Source: Hibiscus mutabilis
Lineage: Eukaryota; Streptophyta; Magnoliopsida; Malvales; Malvaceae
Length of the DNA: 64,000 nt
NCBI GenBank assembly: GCA_019671005.1
Contig: CM033726.1
Coordinates: forward strand, 17,543,608 to 17,607,607
Direction of reading: 5' to 3'
The notes beneath the pieces were generated by a model. The model was given only the letters and a program-made list of their open reading frames with translations. It did not search any database and had not been told where the DNA came from. Position 1 is the first letter of the stretch. Each line of letters begins with the position of its first letter. A program made the translations under genes and the position numbers. This document shows, piece after piece, positions 1 through 12,435 of the stretch.

Positions 1-1780
1 CACCATGTGTGATCTTTATTTTTGGGTGGTTTTGATCTAAAATGGGGAAAGTTTGTTTGGTTTTGGTGTTTATCTTCAGAAAAAAAAGGGTTATAATTTT
101 AGGATGAAAAAAATTGGCTAAAAGGTTTGATATGAAACCGAAATACCCTTTAAATAGATTTTTAGTTTTTTTAAATGGTCAAATTACCTATTAGTCCCTC
201 CGCCCCAATTTAATCATGAAATTAGGACTTCCGCATGGTTTAATTACATCCTCAGTCCCCCTCTATTTTAAAAAATTTGCAATTTCGTCCCTAAATTGAA
301 TTGAATTTAGATTTTCAAAATGGGTTAATACCCAAATGGTCCCTCCGCGTTTTAAAGTTTGCTCTGGTACCCTTCCGCCTCCTTAAATCCGTTACGTGGT
401 CCCTGGATTTTGTTAATATCTTCAATCTCGTCCCTATTATAATGAAATATGATTTTGCGAGGTTTATTTCCCCTTTCAGTCCTCCTTTCTTTTACACCGT
501 TTTCAATCAGGTCCATTTTCTTTTAATTTAAACCGATTTTTAATGGGTTAATTCCCTTTTGCCCCCTTTCCTTTCTGTTTTATTTAATTCTAGTCATTTA
601 TTTCATGTATTATGTTTTTACACGTTGTTTAATTTTTGTTGTTTATTGCCTATTAATTTGTTTATTTTATGTTATACGTAGTTACATATACATGTACACA
701 TATATATATGTTATGATTATTGTTTGCTTATACATATGTATATATTATACTCATTACGTATACTATATTTTATTATCTATGTATTATATTGTATATATTT
801 ATGTTAGGTATATGTTCCTCTTATTATTATGCATATATATATATGTACTTTATATGTGTGTATACTTATTTTCTATTTTGATAATTTACACATTATACAT
901 ATTACATGCGATGTTCATTTATATATGTTAGTATGTATAGAATATACACATGGCCTATTATATATATAGTATAAATGTGTTTAATTTATGTTCATATATT
1001 TATATGTATATATTATATCATTTGTGCTATTATATATATTGCATATTCTCTCTCTCTCTCTCTCTCTCTATATGAATATATTATATTATTTATACTATAG
1101 GATATATTACTATTATATGTTACATACAGTTTTTATCTACTAGAGTATATGTACTATGTATATATTATATTGTATATTATTATCATACCTTTATACGTTT
1201 AATATATGTTACTACACTTTTATATTTATCTATATTTAGTCGTTATTTGCTTGTTTAATTTTATTTATGCTCGTCATTTATTTTTGTGGATGTCTTTTAA
1301 TATTTATGTGAATTAATTATTCATTCATATATTTTTTACGTATAGCTTTAGGCTTTTATCTCGGTATTCTAGTGGGAGTGTCATCGCGGTCTCCGGGTGT
1401 CACCTCCTTTGGCATTGTAGATATTTAGGTAAATTTAATGTTCAAACCATGCATTTTAGGAATTAATTATTAAATTAAATCGAATTTTGTATTTTTCTTA
1501 ATAATTACGATACGAACCCTTAGGTACTAATTTTGGGTGTTGTGGGGGTGCTACCCTTCCCCGTACGTAATCAACTCCCGAACCCAAGTTTTTGAATCTC
1601 TAGTTTTGTTTTACGGTGTCTAACCTACCAAAGTGGTCGGTGACAACTCCATATTTAAAAAAATACGAGTTTTCTTAAAATTACCCTTTTTAAATAATTT
1701 TTCAATAAAGGTGGGAAACTCTACCCCCATATACGATTTTTTTATTTTTTGTAGTGGCACCAGATAAAATAGCCGCTATA
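1..1780 (+). repeat. Element A 5' LTR, 3' portion only
   Basis: The window opens inside the LTR. It ends in an altered CA terminus three bases before a primer-binding site, and its first 130 bases recur at 40199-40322 in the 3' LTR. The segment contains a very AT-rich low-complexity block and no coding content. The upstream start of the LTR lies outside the window. Confidence 0.75.
660..1250. repeat. AT-rich low-complexity tract with a (TC)n microsatellite
   Basis: TA, TATG and TATT runs dominate, with a clean (TC)n stretch at about 1047-1069. Open frames here come from the biased composition and read as Tyr/Ile/Leu-rich nonsense. A similar tract lies in the matching part of E's LTR (48640-49020) and in A's 3' LTR (38600-39040), so it is a property of this LTR family. 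Confidence 0.8.
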
Positions 1781-1783
1781 GCA

Positions 1784-1801
1784 TGGCGACTCCGCTAGGG
1801 A
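1784..1801 (+). other. Element A primer-binding site
   Basis: TGGCGACTCCGCTAGGGA begins three bases after the LTR end and differs by one base from the site in E (51544). A site of this kind, assigned to tRNA-Arg, is known from Ogre-type elements. The tRNA assignment is from memory and was not checked. Confidence 0.7.
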
Positions 1802-2981
1802 CAATTTTTTGTTTTAAAAATAAAAGGGAGTTAAGCCTTTGCTGGGTTCGTATCACAATTATTAAGAAAATTTTAAATTCGGTTTAATTTAATTTTAATT
1901 TCTAGTCTTGTTTGTTTACCTTTTTCCATCATATAGTAGTTTTAAAACCCTTAAGTGGGAGTGATTACTTCGCTTCGTGGGATTTTCACCTCCATATAGT
2001 GTTGTAATTCACTTCCGGAATTCAGTCCTTATATTTCGTGAGGTTTTTACCTTTATATGGTATATGGGTCGCATTCTCTCGAACTGATGTCCGAGCGACA
2101 GTTCGAGTACCATTGTCTTTAGATCCAAATCGCATATAGTGTCCCGTAGCCCACCATTTATAAGAACCCTGCCGTTATGCTACCCGTTTATAATTAACCC
2201 CTTTAGGGTTTTTTGTACATATCTTTTATTCATTCCAGATTGATTGCTTTATTTTATTGTTGAGTGTTTCACTTATTTTAATTGTTTTGCTATGCTGACT
2301 TGTTTTTGTTTCGTTTTTCATTATTATTTTCCTTTTTTGCATCCAATTTGCATTTCATATCATACATAAATTTTGATTCGAGAACAGTCCAATTTAGAAG
2401 ACAGTAAAAAATAAAGATAATTCTGTAATATCAAGAGCTACAATGCTACAGTATCGGGTTAGGTCAAACAAAGATCAATGAAAAAGACGGTTCAACGAGA
2501 GCAAGAAGACGTCGTAGCTTGGGTGCAAGGTTTGAAGATTTGATCCATTTGCACCCAGATCTACCAAAGAAGAGACCTTGTCTACGCGCTGCCTGAATAG
2601 GCTAGCAATCTTTTCGAAGGCCCCTAGGTGCATAGTTCTCACTACCGTGGACTTTTTGGTTAGCAAAAGAAGAGAATAACTAAATCGCCATTCATACTAG
2701 AGACAACATCGAGAAATAGGATGCGAGCCTCGTTTCACGAAGTCAAAGTGTCAAGACAATCGTTATCTGTAAATCGTTATTTTAGCTTCTTGTAATCAAA
2801 CATCTTCTACGTTAAACAGATGTCTTTCTAAGGACTGTTTGCGAATTAATACCTTATATGCATTTGTTGCATTTTATACTTATTGTCTGCCTTTTACTTT
2901 TTAGACATTTATAATGCACTTCATACATTAATTAATTAAGTCATAAATTTTACGAGTTTAATGACAATATTTGAGAACTAG
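1802..2981 (+). other. Element A leader region, no ORF1
   Basis: This 1.2-kb stretch between primer site and gag has no convincing coding frame. In E the corresponding interval carries a 783-codon ORF1, which A lacks. Around 1950-2060 there are two loosely repeated segments ending in CATATAGTG or TATATGG, perhaps decayed counterparts of E's leader hairpins. Confidence 0.5.
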
Positions 2982-4032
2982 TTGAAAGGAAGAATGGAAC
3001 AAACAAAATTGAGATCTGACCAATTAGAGGATAGAGTCAGGAGAGAGCTCAAGAACAAAGAAAAAATGGATGTCTTCAATACAAGGGAGCTTTTCCTAGT
3101 CCCTGATTTGGTCATTCCTCCGGATTTCAAGGCTCCAAGATTTATGCAGTATGATGGCACCAGTTGTCCAAGGGTGCACTTGACTATGTTCTGTAGAAAG
3201 ATGGAGGGCCACTTAAAGAATGAAAAGCTACTGATTCATTACTTCCATGATAGTCTGATGAGACCTGCTGCGGTATGGTATAAAAGTTTGAGCAGAAATC
3301 AGATTCGGTCTTGGAGTGACTTAGCTAATGCCTTTTTAAGACAATACAAGTATGCCTTAAATTTATCACCGAGTCGATAATTCCTTTAGAACATGAAAAT
3401 GAGGTCAAATGAGAGCTTCAAGGATTATGCTTTAAGGTGGCGAAGTCTAGCAGCCCAGGTTCAGCCTCCCATAACTGAAGAGGAAATGACTCCCCAGTTT
3501 CGCGCGACACTTCCGCTTTCTTTCTTCGATATAATGCTTGAGAATTCAATGAACAGATTCGAGGATTTCATGTCGATTTGGGAAAGGATAGAATATGCAA
3601 TCCAAGAAGAAAATTTGGGGTCTAAGTCTAAGGACCAAACTAAGAAGGAGGCGGAAGAAGAAGAAGAAGTAAATGAGTGTCGTCTCCAAAGCACTCGTAA
3701 TCATAAGAGAAGAAGACCCTTTAATTTTCTCGAGTCACCATGAAAGATTCCTTGAACAAGCACAGATGAAAAAAATATTTAGGGTCCCTGTTGCAAATAT
3801 ATTTCCTCATTTGGTGAAAAGTCACTATCTCACTCCTTGACCGATGAAGATTACACCTGATTCGTCTGCCCACAGTTGCGACTAGGGTAGTACTTACGAT
3901 TTTCACATAGAGGCACCAGGGCATGCCACCAAGAAGTGTAGGGACTTATTATAAGAGATCAAGAAGTTGGTTCATGATGGAAGGCTGACACCGAAGATGG
4001 AGAAACAATGGATGCAAGAGCGAAAAGAGTGA
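2982..4032 (+). pseudogene. gag: Element A gag remnant
   Basis: The capsid-type retrotrans_gag region reads from 2982 to 3743 in one frame. It is interrupted by TAA at 3378-3380 and TAG at 3387-3389. Recognisable pieces (YDGTSCPRVH, FHDSL, VWYKSL, NESFKDYALRW) align with E's gag at 55217-56182. A glutamate-rich, basic tail follows. At about 3905-3945 another frame still shows a GH...C zinc-knuckle half. Gag would form the particle shell and bind genomic RNA. With two stops and a frameshift it cannot make a full-length product. Confidence 0.8.
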
Positions 4033-4275
4033 ATTAGTTCAATAGTTGAAAAGGCGAAAAGTTAAGGCCGATGAATCTCTTGCCCCAAGAACCAATGTCT
4101 TTTATCTTGCTCATGTTTTGATTGGATGTCACTTATTAGGACATCTCTGCATTTAGGTTTTCTTTTGAAGTAATGCATGGAACCAACTCTGCTACTTTTG
4201 GCCCAGAAGTAGCAGAGATCTTTTTGTAAATGGGGCATGTGTCATGTTTGGAGATTTTCATTCCAATGAAAAATG
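4033..4275 (+). other. Element A remnant next to the B insertion
   Basis: No ORF. The last 80 bases resemble the interval after the protease ORF of E (about 58275-58345, with an ATGGGG and GATCTTTTGTA type core). A therefore jumps from the gag end directly to the protease/RT intron region, meaning protease is deleted. B's LTR begins at 4276. Confidence 0.45.
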
Positions 4276-4701
4276 TGTAACCCCCTCGACCCGGTCTAGT
4301 TGCCAGACCAAACTGAGAGAGCTACATTAGGTTTATCGAAGTAAATCGACAAGATTAAACCCGAAACACGTTCATTTTTTCTTTTATCTTGTCTAGATAC
4401 ATTATTATTATCCTATATGTTCATACTGACCTCCGGTGAAAACCCAACTCAACCGGGCGTCAAATTGACATCCAATTGATCACATTTGGAATTTAGGGAC
4501 CAAATTGCAAATTTGAAAAGCTGCAGGGTCTTAACTCATTTTTATGTTACCAATCTTTAATTAAGAAGGTTTCATGCTTACATGTTAAGAATCAAGTCAA
4601 AAAGATCATCCAAACTCATTTAATTGCACCCACAACTTTCAGGGACTAAAACGTAAGAAAACAGAACTTTAGAAGATTCCAAATAACCAAATTAACTACC
4701 A

Positions 4702-4980
4702 CCGTACCGGTACGGTCAAGGGTTTTTCGATACGCCTTCATTGTTTTAAAACCCCAGAATTCCAGTAGCCAAAACTCGTTTCGATACGCCCCCGCGTATC
4801 GAAACGCCTTTCATGAAAACACTGTACCGTATCGAAACGCCTCCTCGAGTACCGAAACACTGGCCAAATTTTCCTAGACCCGTACCGAAACAGTTGCCCG
4901 CGTACCGGTACGCTAAGCCTGGAATGACTTACTCATATCGAAACAAGAACACCCGTATCAGTACGCCTGGACCTGAAATA
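4702..4980. repeat. Palindrome cluster in the B LTR (CGTACCGGTACG and CGTATCGAAACGCC words)
   Basis: CCGTACCGGTACGG at 4702-4715 is a perfect 14-bp palindrome. CGTACCGGTACG recurs at 4901-4912. Partial forms (CGTACCGAAAC, CGTATCGAAACGCC) fill the interval. The right LTR copy (12855-13130) keeps the same layout in a decayed state. Confidence 0.7.
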
Positions 4981-5843
4981 TCCATTTTTTGCTGGTTTAA
5001 CATGCCTTTGAACAAACCAAAACATCGTAACATGCCCCTAACACACATCAAACATATTCAAGGATCAAACCACACCAAGACAACCTAATCTCAACATTCA
5101 TTCAAGGCATTATACTTCAAATGTAAATCTAGAGGCATACTTTCTAGAAAACCATTAAAGCAAAGCATGAAACTTTAAACCATCACCACAAACAATCAAT
5201 AATCGCCAAACACAAACCAAGAGCAGCAAAACAAACTTGTTCAAACAGGGAATTTAACAAAACAACAACGGAACCCCCATTGCCCTTAGTACTTATAGTC
5301 TATACAAAAAACATACTTTGGCTATCAAGTCTTGTTGTGATCCCTTGCTTCCCACTACCTTCCAAGCTTTTAATTATCTGCATTGATGGACAAAAAGAGC
5401 GTAAGCACACTAGGCTTAGTGAGGAGTGCTCAAAAACAACACACTATCAATGCATTAAAACCATTTCTCAATATTACAATGAAATCACATTTCAATCATC
5501 TTTTAAAACACTATCATGCCTTGAAAACCATGTACTTAACATCTTTAAAACCAACATATTAACCCATATGCAACATGTATCATTGACCAACAGCAAATCC
5601 CATTGCTCAACCTCAATTTAAGCCTTCCCACGCATAACAACCATATGCAAAGCTTAAAGAGTAAACATGTATAAATTCCATTATATAACATAAACCATTT
5701 CAATGATACATCAACAATTATATTGGCTCACAAGTGATCATTAATCAAGTTCCTTTACCAAAATAGTTCATCGGATACACAGATTCAACAAGTGTTCTCC
5801 CAACACTTCATACATTCTCACCAGCAACACAAGGTTCACACAC

Positions 5844-6043
5844 GAGAGTTTTCAGTACACATAAATCCCTCCACCGTTGTGACAGTCGTGCTGGAGTATT
5901 CGGTACACCACATAAACCCCTCAACACCACTCATCGGTAGATGTATAACCCACTAACAGGAGTTTACGGTACCATATAACCCCTAGACCATTAGGGTACT
6001 TGGATGGAGTATTCGGCACACCGTATAAAACCCCTCAACATCT
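5844..6043. repeat. Four-copy degenerate subrepeat in the B LTR
   Basis: Units of about 50-65 bp share GGAGT(A/T)T(T/A)CGGTAC followed by ATAAACCCCTC. The matching segment of the right LTR (31680-31885) keeps all four units. Confidence 0.5.
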
Positions 6044-7705
6044 AAGGCGATTTATTATAGTGCACTATCAATCCTATGATCGGCCAACTACATCCGATAA
6101 CAATTTTAAAACCACATCACTTGCCAATATAATTAACCATTTACCTCACTGTGTTCAACAAGCATTAACCAAACCAATTTTCCAAAGCAACAACCATGCT
6201 TTAAAACACAAGTATAAACCATATACATACAAGGATCACTTACCATGTGCATCCTTCAGCATTTCATGCTTAAAAACAGTATCTCAAATACTCTAAATCA
6301 TGCTTAAACAGTAGGTACAATGTAAATCAAAACAAGTGCATCAAAATCATTTTACACTAGAACGACCGAGAGAGAAAATCACATTTTACTTACTTCAGAG
6401 TTTAAACTAGCATTTCAAGCTCAGTTTAAACTCCCATAACCACCTTTAAAACATTCCAAAGCTAGAATCCACATTCTCACTGACTGATATGCAAAACCTC
6501 GACTCGCTGACACGAAAACAAGCGTCCGAAGCCTCCAAAGCTTCACCGATCACTTCCGGATCCATCTCATCTATTTTAACCACATTACAACAGAGGATTA
6601 ATGCATCTCAATGCATTCAAAACACTGCAACCACAAATCCACACGGACTTCCACAATCTTCTTACAATTACCTAACCACAACAACCGAAAACATAATCTA
6701 ACTCTTTCCAAACACAACCCAGCCACAATCTAACAATCTAACACTTCCATAATCATCAATTAACACTTAAAAACATGATTAACTCATCCAAATACTTCTA
6801 GCAATTAAACAACCACCACAACTCCACAAAAATACAAATCTAACAACCTTAACAACTAGGGATTCAATAGTTTCAGGATTCTATTGTTAAAATTAACTTA
6901 TCAACATTATAATACATCCAAAATATGATTAAAATCAACCTCAACACTGGAAAAACAGATCTAATACGGATCTTTCACTTTTTCATCAACTTAACCCAAT
7001 TAAATCAATATAAAAATACAAAATCAGATTATAAACTATAAATCAAGGATCAAAAACTTGAGAAAATCAATAAAGAACCATTCAATAGAGGAGATCATGA
7101 ACCTTACCTCTATTATGTGATTTCCCCCTTCAATTGATTGTTTAAAGCTAGGAAAACACAAGATTTCAATGAGGTTTTGTAAATCAAAGTTAAAGAATCA
7201 ATTACAAATTAAGAATATAAGTAAAAAGATCTCTTACCTCTGGATTTTGATGAAAATGATAGTGTTTGGCAGAAAAGAAGTAGAGAGAAAAGTTGAGAGA
7301 AAAGTTACGTCAAATTCTTTTAATCCAATAACTAACTTTTTAATATCCAAAACTCTTTTAATTATTTATAAACCACATGTCTAAAATGACTTAATTGAAG
7401 GGAGAAACCATCAGCCAAAACATGGTAATATAACTCTTTAAGGATTCTAAGAATTTGATCCTTTTCATATTAGTCACCTTTAAAAATAGTTTTCAAAAAT
7501 TACATTTTGGCCACTTACCAAAATGTCACCCTTCCAAACCCCATTTTCCAAAATTGATTTCACCAATATTTTTTATATATTAAAATATGATTTTTAACCA
7601 TTTTCCATATTTTTATCTTATTGAAAAATATTTACTCTCGAATCCCTAACTCTGTCCACCAGACCATCCAATAAACCTCCTAGGCCCAAAACCGGGGCAT
7701 AAAAA

Positions 7706-7716
7706 CTCTCTCTCTT
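7706..7716 (-). other. Element B polypurine tract
   Basis: On the minus strand AAGAGAGAGAG lies directly before the 3' LTR and just after the end of the integrase/chromodomain remnant. The preceding GGGGACGAAATTT is a frequent sequence at this spot in chromoviruses. Confidence 0.7.
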
Positions 7717-9030
7717 AATAAATTTCGTCCCCGAAATTTACCCGGAGGCAACAAAAGCAAAAACTGCTCGAACAATCTTGACTTGCTTTCTCACGTGGCT
7801 TTCTTAACATCGCGGTGTCTCCACAACACCTAACAAGCTCAACCATTTTGCCAGGCAAAACCTTACTGCTAGTATCAAGGATCTCTACCAAATCCTTATC
7901 ACAAGATAAACCTGATCCCAACTCAATTCCTTCCACCCGCATAACATGCGAGGAATCCAACTGATACCCCCACAACATCGTCACATAAAACACATCATGG
8001 AACCCCTCCAACACAGGAGGTAAACCCAAACAATAAGCAACAATACCCACGCTCAACAATCTCATATGGTCCACCAAAACCTCGGCTAAACTTCACTTTC
8101 GGCCCAAAACGCGCCATCTTCTTCCAAGGTGACACTTTTATGATCACCCGACCATTAACAACACACTCTATAACACTATGCTTCAAATCCGCGTAGGATT
8201 TTCAACAATCCAAAGCCGCTCTCAAGTGCTCGCATGTCAACTTTACCTTTTCCCTGGTGCCTTATAACACGTCATACAAGGGAACATACTTTTCCCCCAA
8301 CCTCAGCCCATACACGAGCGTACGATACCTCTTACCACACAACGCCTCGTATGGTGCCTACTGCATACTAGCCTGATAACTGTATTATAAGAAAACTCCA
8401 CCAAAGGCAGTTGTTTTTCCCACGCTCCCTAGAACTCAAAGATACAACAACTCAACATACCCTTCAAAACCTGAATTACACGCCCCAACTGACCACTCGT
8501 CTATGAATGATACAAGGCACTATAACTCAACCACATACTCAAAGCTCAAAGAAACACCCCCAGAACCTCGCTGAAAACCACAGATTTTCATCCAAACTAT
8601 GGACTCAGGCGCACTGTGCAAACACACCAACCCGGCAATGCACAAATCTACCAACTATCCAAAGTACACATAACCAACATAGCCATAAAGGTGCACACAC
8701 CCCACAACTTAATCAACAACCACCCCAAATAGAATCCTTTTTGATCGGTGTCAAAGATAATCCAGATACAAAATCCACGGTGATTCTTTCCCACTTCTAT
8801 TCTGGTATCCTCAACGGTTGCAACAACCCAGAAGAAACTTATGCTTAGCTTTCACTCGCTGGCATTCCGTGCATTGAACAACACAATTAGCCACATCTTA
8901 CTTTAAACATACTTGACAGCAAAACCCATTCAAACCTTGATATATCTTGGTACTACCAGAATACATAACACAAGAATTGGCATACGCCTCAGCCAAAACA
9001 ATACGCCTCAACTCAACATCATGAGACACC
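7715..9030 (-). pseudogene. pol: Element B integrase and chromodomain remnant
   Basis: Reading right to left on the minus strand: a degenerate HHCC zinc-finger region (about 8890-9020, CTECQRVKA in one frame), traces of the catalytic core (8400-8830), an APYEALCGK piece near 8350, the C-terminal KVSPWKKMARFG and GPYEIVE motifs (8080-8140), DVFYVTML near 7990, and a chromodomain-like tail with VEILDTSSKVL ending in FGDEI at about 7720. Pieces lie in several frames with multiple stops. Integrase would insert the cDNA and the chromodomain would direct it to chromatin. The chromodomain supports the Tekay/Del assignment. Confidence 0.75.
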
Positions 9031-9289
9031 ACTTTTCGATCTTCAAATCACAACACCCTATCATCATTACCTTGTAAATCCATCGAATTCATTCCTTGAT
9101 AATCTGAACACTCGATACAAACACATCAACACAAAGTTGCCTCTCGGCCATTAAAGCCTCCATAACACATCACACTCAACTCCACCGCAACCCTCATAAA
9201 CAAAGCATCAGCTACAATCCCCGCTCGAGCAATATTCAATCACCAAACTATATTCCTTAAGTAGCTCCAACCATCCAAGATGTCAAAGA

Positions 9290-9440
9290 TTCAAATCATC
9301 ATTCCTTTCATTTTTTACTCCTCATGATCCGCGTACACAATACACCATCCTCAAAGAATTGGTGTTTTTAAACCTTTCAACAACCACACCGCGGCAAGCT
9401 TCATATCATGCGCATGACAAATGCGCTCGTGCACCCTTTA
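9290..9440 (-). pseudogene. pol: Element B RNase H remnant
   Basis: A short minus-strand stretch reads as a decayed HD(M/L)(K/E)LAAV...VYADH segment typical of Ty3/gypsy RNase H, with a stop inside. It lies between RT traces and integrase, as expected for gypsy-type pol order. Confidence 0.5.
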
Positions 9441-9984
9441 CTACCTAGATGCACAAGCCGCACTTCTCTTGCAATGCTACAATCTCAACCAACCTTGATG
9501 TTAAATAACTAGATCTAGCAAACCCACGAACCGCTATCTCTAACCTTGATCGCTCAAAACTAGCACAAGCCAAACTCCCAAGAACCAAACTTTAACATCC
9601 TCTTAAAACCTTGAGAACTCCAAGAACCATATTACCAAAAACCACCTACAAACACTACCTTACTTGCACCATCACTCCACTGACTTCCAATCAGTCATTC
9701 GTAAGTGTGAACATATGTATGCATGATTACTTATATGCCCTCATAGATGTCTATGTGTATGTATACAAAGCCTCTAATGTCATGCCCAAATGTATGCATG
9801 TACTGACATATTTATATATACATATAAGTGTTTTTGCACTGTGCATGTTTAACTGTTCACACTTACTAATAACATTCTCAGAACTAGAATTCTTTGCAAC
9901 ATCCTCAAAACTCGCGCTTCCCAACTGAAGAGCAACATTCACTTCTCCCCAAAAATTCTACCAACCCGTTCATATTTATCGATC
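9441..9984 (-). other. Element B, unrecognisable pol interval
   Basis: By position this should be the end of RT and the start of RNase H, but no motif survives. Short TATATA and TGTATGTAT runs (9700-9840) suggest later insertion or decay. The open frames here are not supported. Confidence 0.4.
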
Positions 9985-10475
9985 AAAACCCCTTTTTCGA
10001 TACTTCTACTCACGAAGAGACCATATTTAGATACACAACCAACTGACCCAAAAACTTAAGGGCTACCCAATTCTTTATAACTATGAATGCAACAGATGCA
10101 TGGATCAAACCAAATAGCATAACCAAGATCTCATATTGCCGTACTCCTTACGAAAGGCAAAACTAAACACAATCACATCCTTTACCTTCAACTGATAACA
10201 CCCGGCCCTTAAACCAATCTTACAAGCCACCGAAGCTCCCCTAAACTGATCAACAACACATCAACTTGATCAGCTACCAAAAACTAACGCATATCCACTT
10301 CGTAGCATTCTTCTTTTCTACAATGACATCGACGATGTGTTTTTCATACAACTCAATGCCAACCTCAACCTCACAATCCAGTGACAAATCTGGCCATTCC
10401 CTCGAAAACACCCAAAAACTCACATACCGCACGAATAACCTGAGCACATACTTTTTTTGACCCCAGATTCATAAC
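9985..10475 (-). pseudogene. pol: Element B reverse transcriptase remnant
   Basis: On the minus strand a linker resembling the EVEFGIEL region before Ty3/gypsy RT is visible at 10320-10470 (EVEVGIELYEK). A decayed GLRAGCYQLKVKD block follows near 10170-10230, then an AFRKEYGNM-like block. The expected catalytic aspartate pair is not recognisable at about 9985-10010. Several stops and frame changes. RT would copy the element RNA into DNA; this copy cannot. Confidence 0.55.
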
Positions 10476-10490
10476 ATAGGCTAGGAATGC

Positions 10491-10890
10491 CTAACATCCA
10501 GAATCCATCATTCGACTCGCCTCCAAAGCCAAAACAACATTAGACAAGAACTTAGAATTCTCACCAACAACTACCACCTCAAAATTATCCGATAACCTCA
10601 AAGATATCTGTTTGATCTCAAAATCCACCATAGCCTTGTGTTTGGTTAACCAATTCATACCCAAAATCACATCAAAACCATGGAATGGCAACCCCATCAA
10701 GTCCACAACAAACTCATATCCCTAAACCATTAGCGAACACCTATGATACAACCTCTTAACCACAACTATCTCCCCAAGAGAACTAGTCACTCTAACACCT
10801 GCATTAAGAATTCCAACAGGTATATCAAGCAACTGTGCATGCTCCCTCAAGGTGTATGAATAGGTAGAACTAGAATCAACCAACGAATAC
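10491..10890 (-). pseudogene. pol: Element B aspartic protease remnant
   Basis: The C-terminal half is clear: LPFHGFDVILGMNWLTKHKA and a following VDFE strand (10560-10706). The N-terminal half with the catalytic aspartate should lie near 10760-10890, where S(S)STYS-like remnants read in other frames. No intact active site was found. Confidence 0.6.
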
Positions 10891-10894
10891 CATG

Positions 10895-11890
10895 GAAAAG
10901 ACTATAAAGAGAATGCATATGTACTCACATCAGTGTAATTACGACCCTCACGGTGCGTATACACTCTAGTTGGTCCATATTTCTCAGGATGGACAGCAAC
11001 GGTATAAGCCGCAATTCTTTGCTCACCATCTCTACGCTGAAACGGTCCACAGCCACAACCATGGCCTCTATGCAGAGCAACAACAAGTGCAACACCTTGC
11101 CTATCTCTAACAACCAAAGAACAATCACGTCTCAAATGATCTCCAGACCCACAACTCCAACAAGCATTGGCCACAACAGGCGAAGTGCCTAACCCTACAT
11201 GGCCAAAAGTGGACAATCTCACCTCAGATGATCTCAGGATCCACAAACCCAACAAGTGTTAAACGGAGCTCTAATCTGGGGACCCTACCCCTGGACTCCA
11301 CGTCCAATAACACCTCTGCCACTGGCAAAACCTCCGATCACGGTGTCTCTTGACCTGACCACCGCCAAAACTAGAATCAGCCGCTCTCTTACCAGAGCTA
11401 AAGCCCCGAGACCCAGAAGCCATACCCAGATTCTGCTCAACATCCTTAGCTCGCGAAACCAATACATCAAAATCTATGTAATCAGCAGCGAGCATGTATA
11501 TCTTGACCTCCTGCATGAGCCCATAGCAGAAATGATCACTTCGAGTATGCTCGTCAGGAACTAACTCAAGCGCATACTGGCTCAACCTCACAAACTGCAC
11601 CTCATACTCAGCAACAGACATACTACCCTGCACCAAAACCACGCACTCTCATTTCTTTCCATCCCAGTATCTAACTCCCAGATACTTCTACTTAAAGACA
11701 GCTTGGCAAACTCCCAATCCAAGTCATTAGTTTCCATGCCCGCATATACAGTTGTCCACCAACTAAAAACATCATCTTGCAACAGGGATATAAAACATCA
11801 CATCTTACGAGTGCCAATATACCCCATTTGGTCCAAACATGAATAACATTGGCCATCCCTATCTCAGATTCCTCGAGTGACAACCCACAG
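10895..11890 (-). pseudogene. gag: Element B gag remnant
   Basis: Minus-strand pieces include a QDDVFSWWTTVY capsid motif (about 11740-11782), SVAEYEVQFVRLSQYA (11570-11630), a basic/serine-rich linker, and a zinc knuckle CWSCGSGDHLRRDC near 11110-11160. They lie in three different frames and stops separate them. Order and spacing match a chromovirus gag of roughly 330-400 residues. Confidence 0.7.
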
Positions 11891-12418
11891 TACTCAATTC
11901 ATCCCAAACTTTAGGGATATTCCAACGGCAACCTCGTTAACCCAACAGCTGGTGCAAACACACGTACTCCAGCATCAACAGCTTAAAAGCTCTGAACACC
12001 GCCTATAACAAGGCATCATATCACCCAACACTATCCCAACCGGCATAGGTCGTACATACTTCAGGGTGAAAAACCCCCAGGTGTCACAACACTCTCCTCA
12101 ACTCACTACCCAAAGGCAACAGCATCACGCTAGTTCTCACTTCTCCCCTCGGTCGTAACATAACACATTTTCTAAGGCATGATAATCATTTCAAAACAAA
12201 AATAGTCAGGCCAGCCGTGAGCAAGGATCCAAGACTTCCATTTCAAAATCATAGCATTTTAGACTATAATAATAAGGCAATAGGTTTCCCAAATTTTTCC
12301 CCAACATGGCATACAACAACAACTGTGCATATTACAATCACCGTGCATATCAAATATCATATAACAAATCAAAATAATATCACAACAATCAAACCAACTC
12401 CCAACTATTGCAAACCTG
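11891..12418 (-). other. Element B leader and decayed gag N-terminus
   Basis: Between the recognisable gag core and the primer-binding site there is no supported ORF. The start of gag presumably lay here but cannot be traced. Confidence 0.4.
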
Positions 12419-12430
12419 TCTCTGATACCA
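12419..12430 (-). other. Element B primer-binding site (tRNA-iMet type)
   Basis: The minus strand reads TGGTATCAGAG a few bases after the LTR terminus. This is the standard initiator-methionine tRNA site of chromoviruses and many copia elements. Confidence 0.8.
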
Positions 12431-12435
12431 CCAAA

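Larger units (their letters stand above)
4276..7704 (-). repeat. Element B 3' LTR (left copy)
   Basis: It begins TGTAAC and matches the split right copy throughout, with scattered substitutions and small indels. Internal features are a cluster of CGTACCGGTACG-type palindromes (4702-4980) and four degenerate copies of a GGAGTATTCGGTACACC-like unit (5844-6043). No protein is supported in this 3.4 kb; the frames seen are chance frames in A/C-rich sequence. Confidence 0.85.

Noticed and set aside
605..931. 108-codon Tyr/Ile-rich open frame
   Set aside because: It lies in the AT-rich microsatellite-like block of A's LTR; composition alone explains it and the related LTRs do not conserve it.
4271..4275. 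Target-site duplication of B
   Set aside because: The five bases left of the LTR (AAATG) do not match those after the right LTR (about AGAGG); none can be claimed.
11256..11564. Plus-strand frames over 10950-11600
   Set aside because: They are antisense shadows of B's minus-strand gag, whose motifs are clear.
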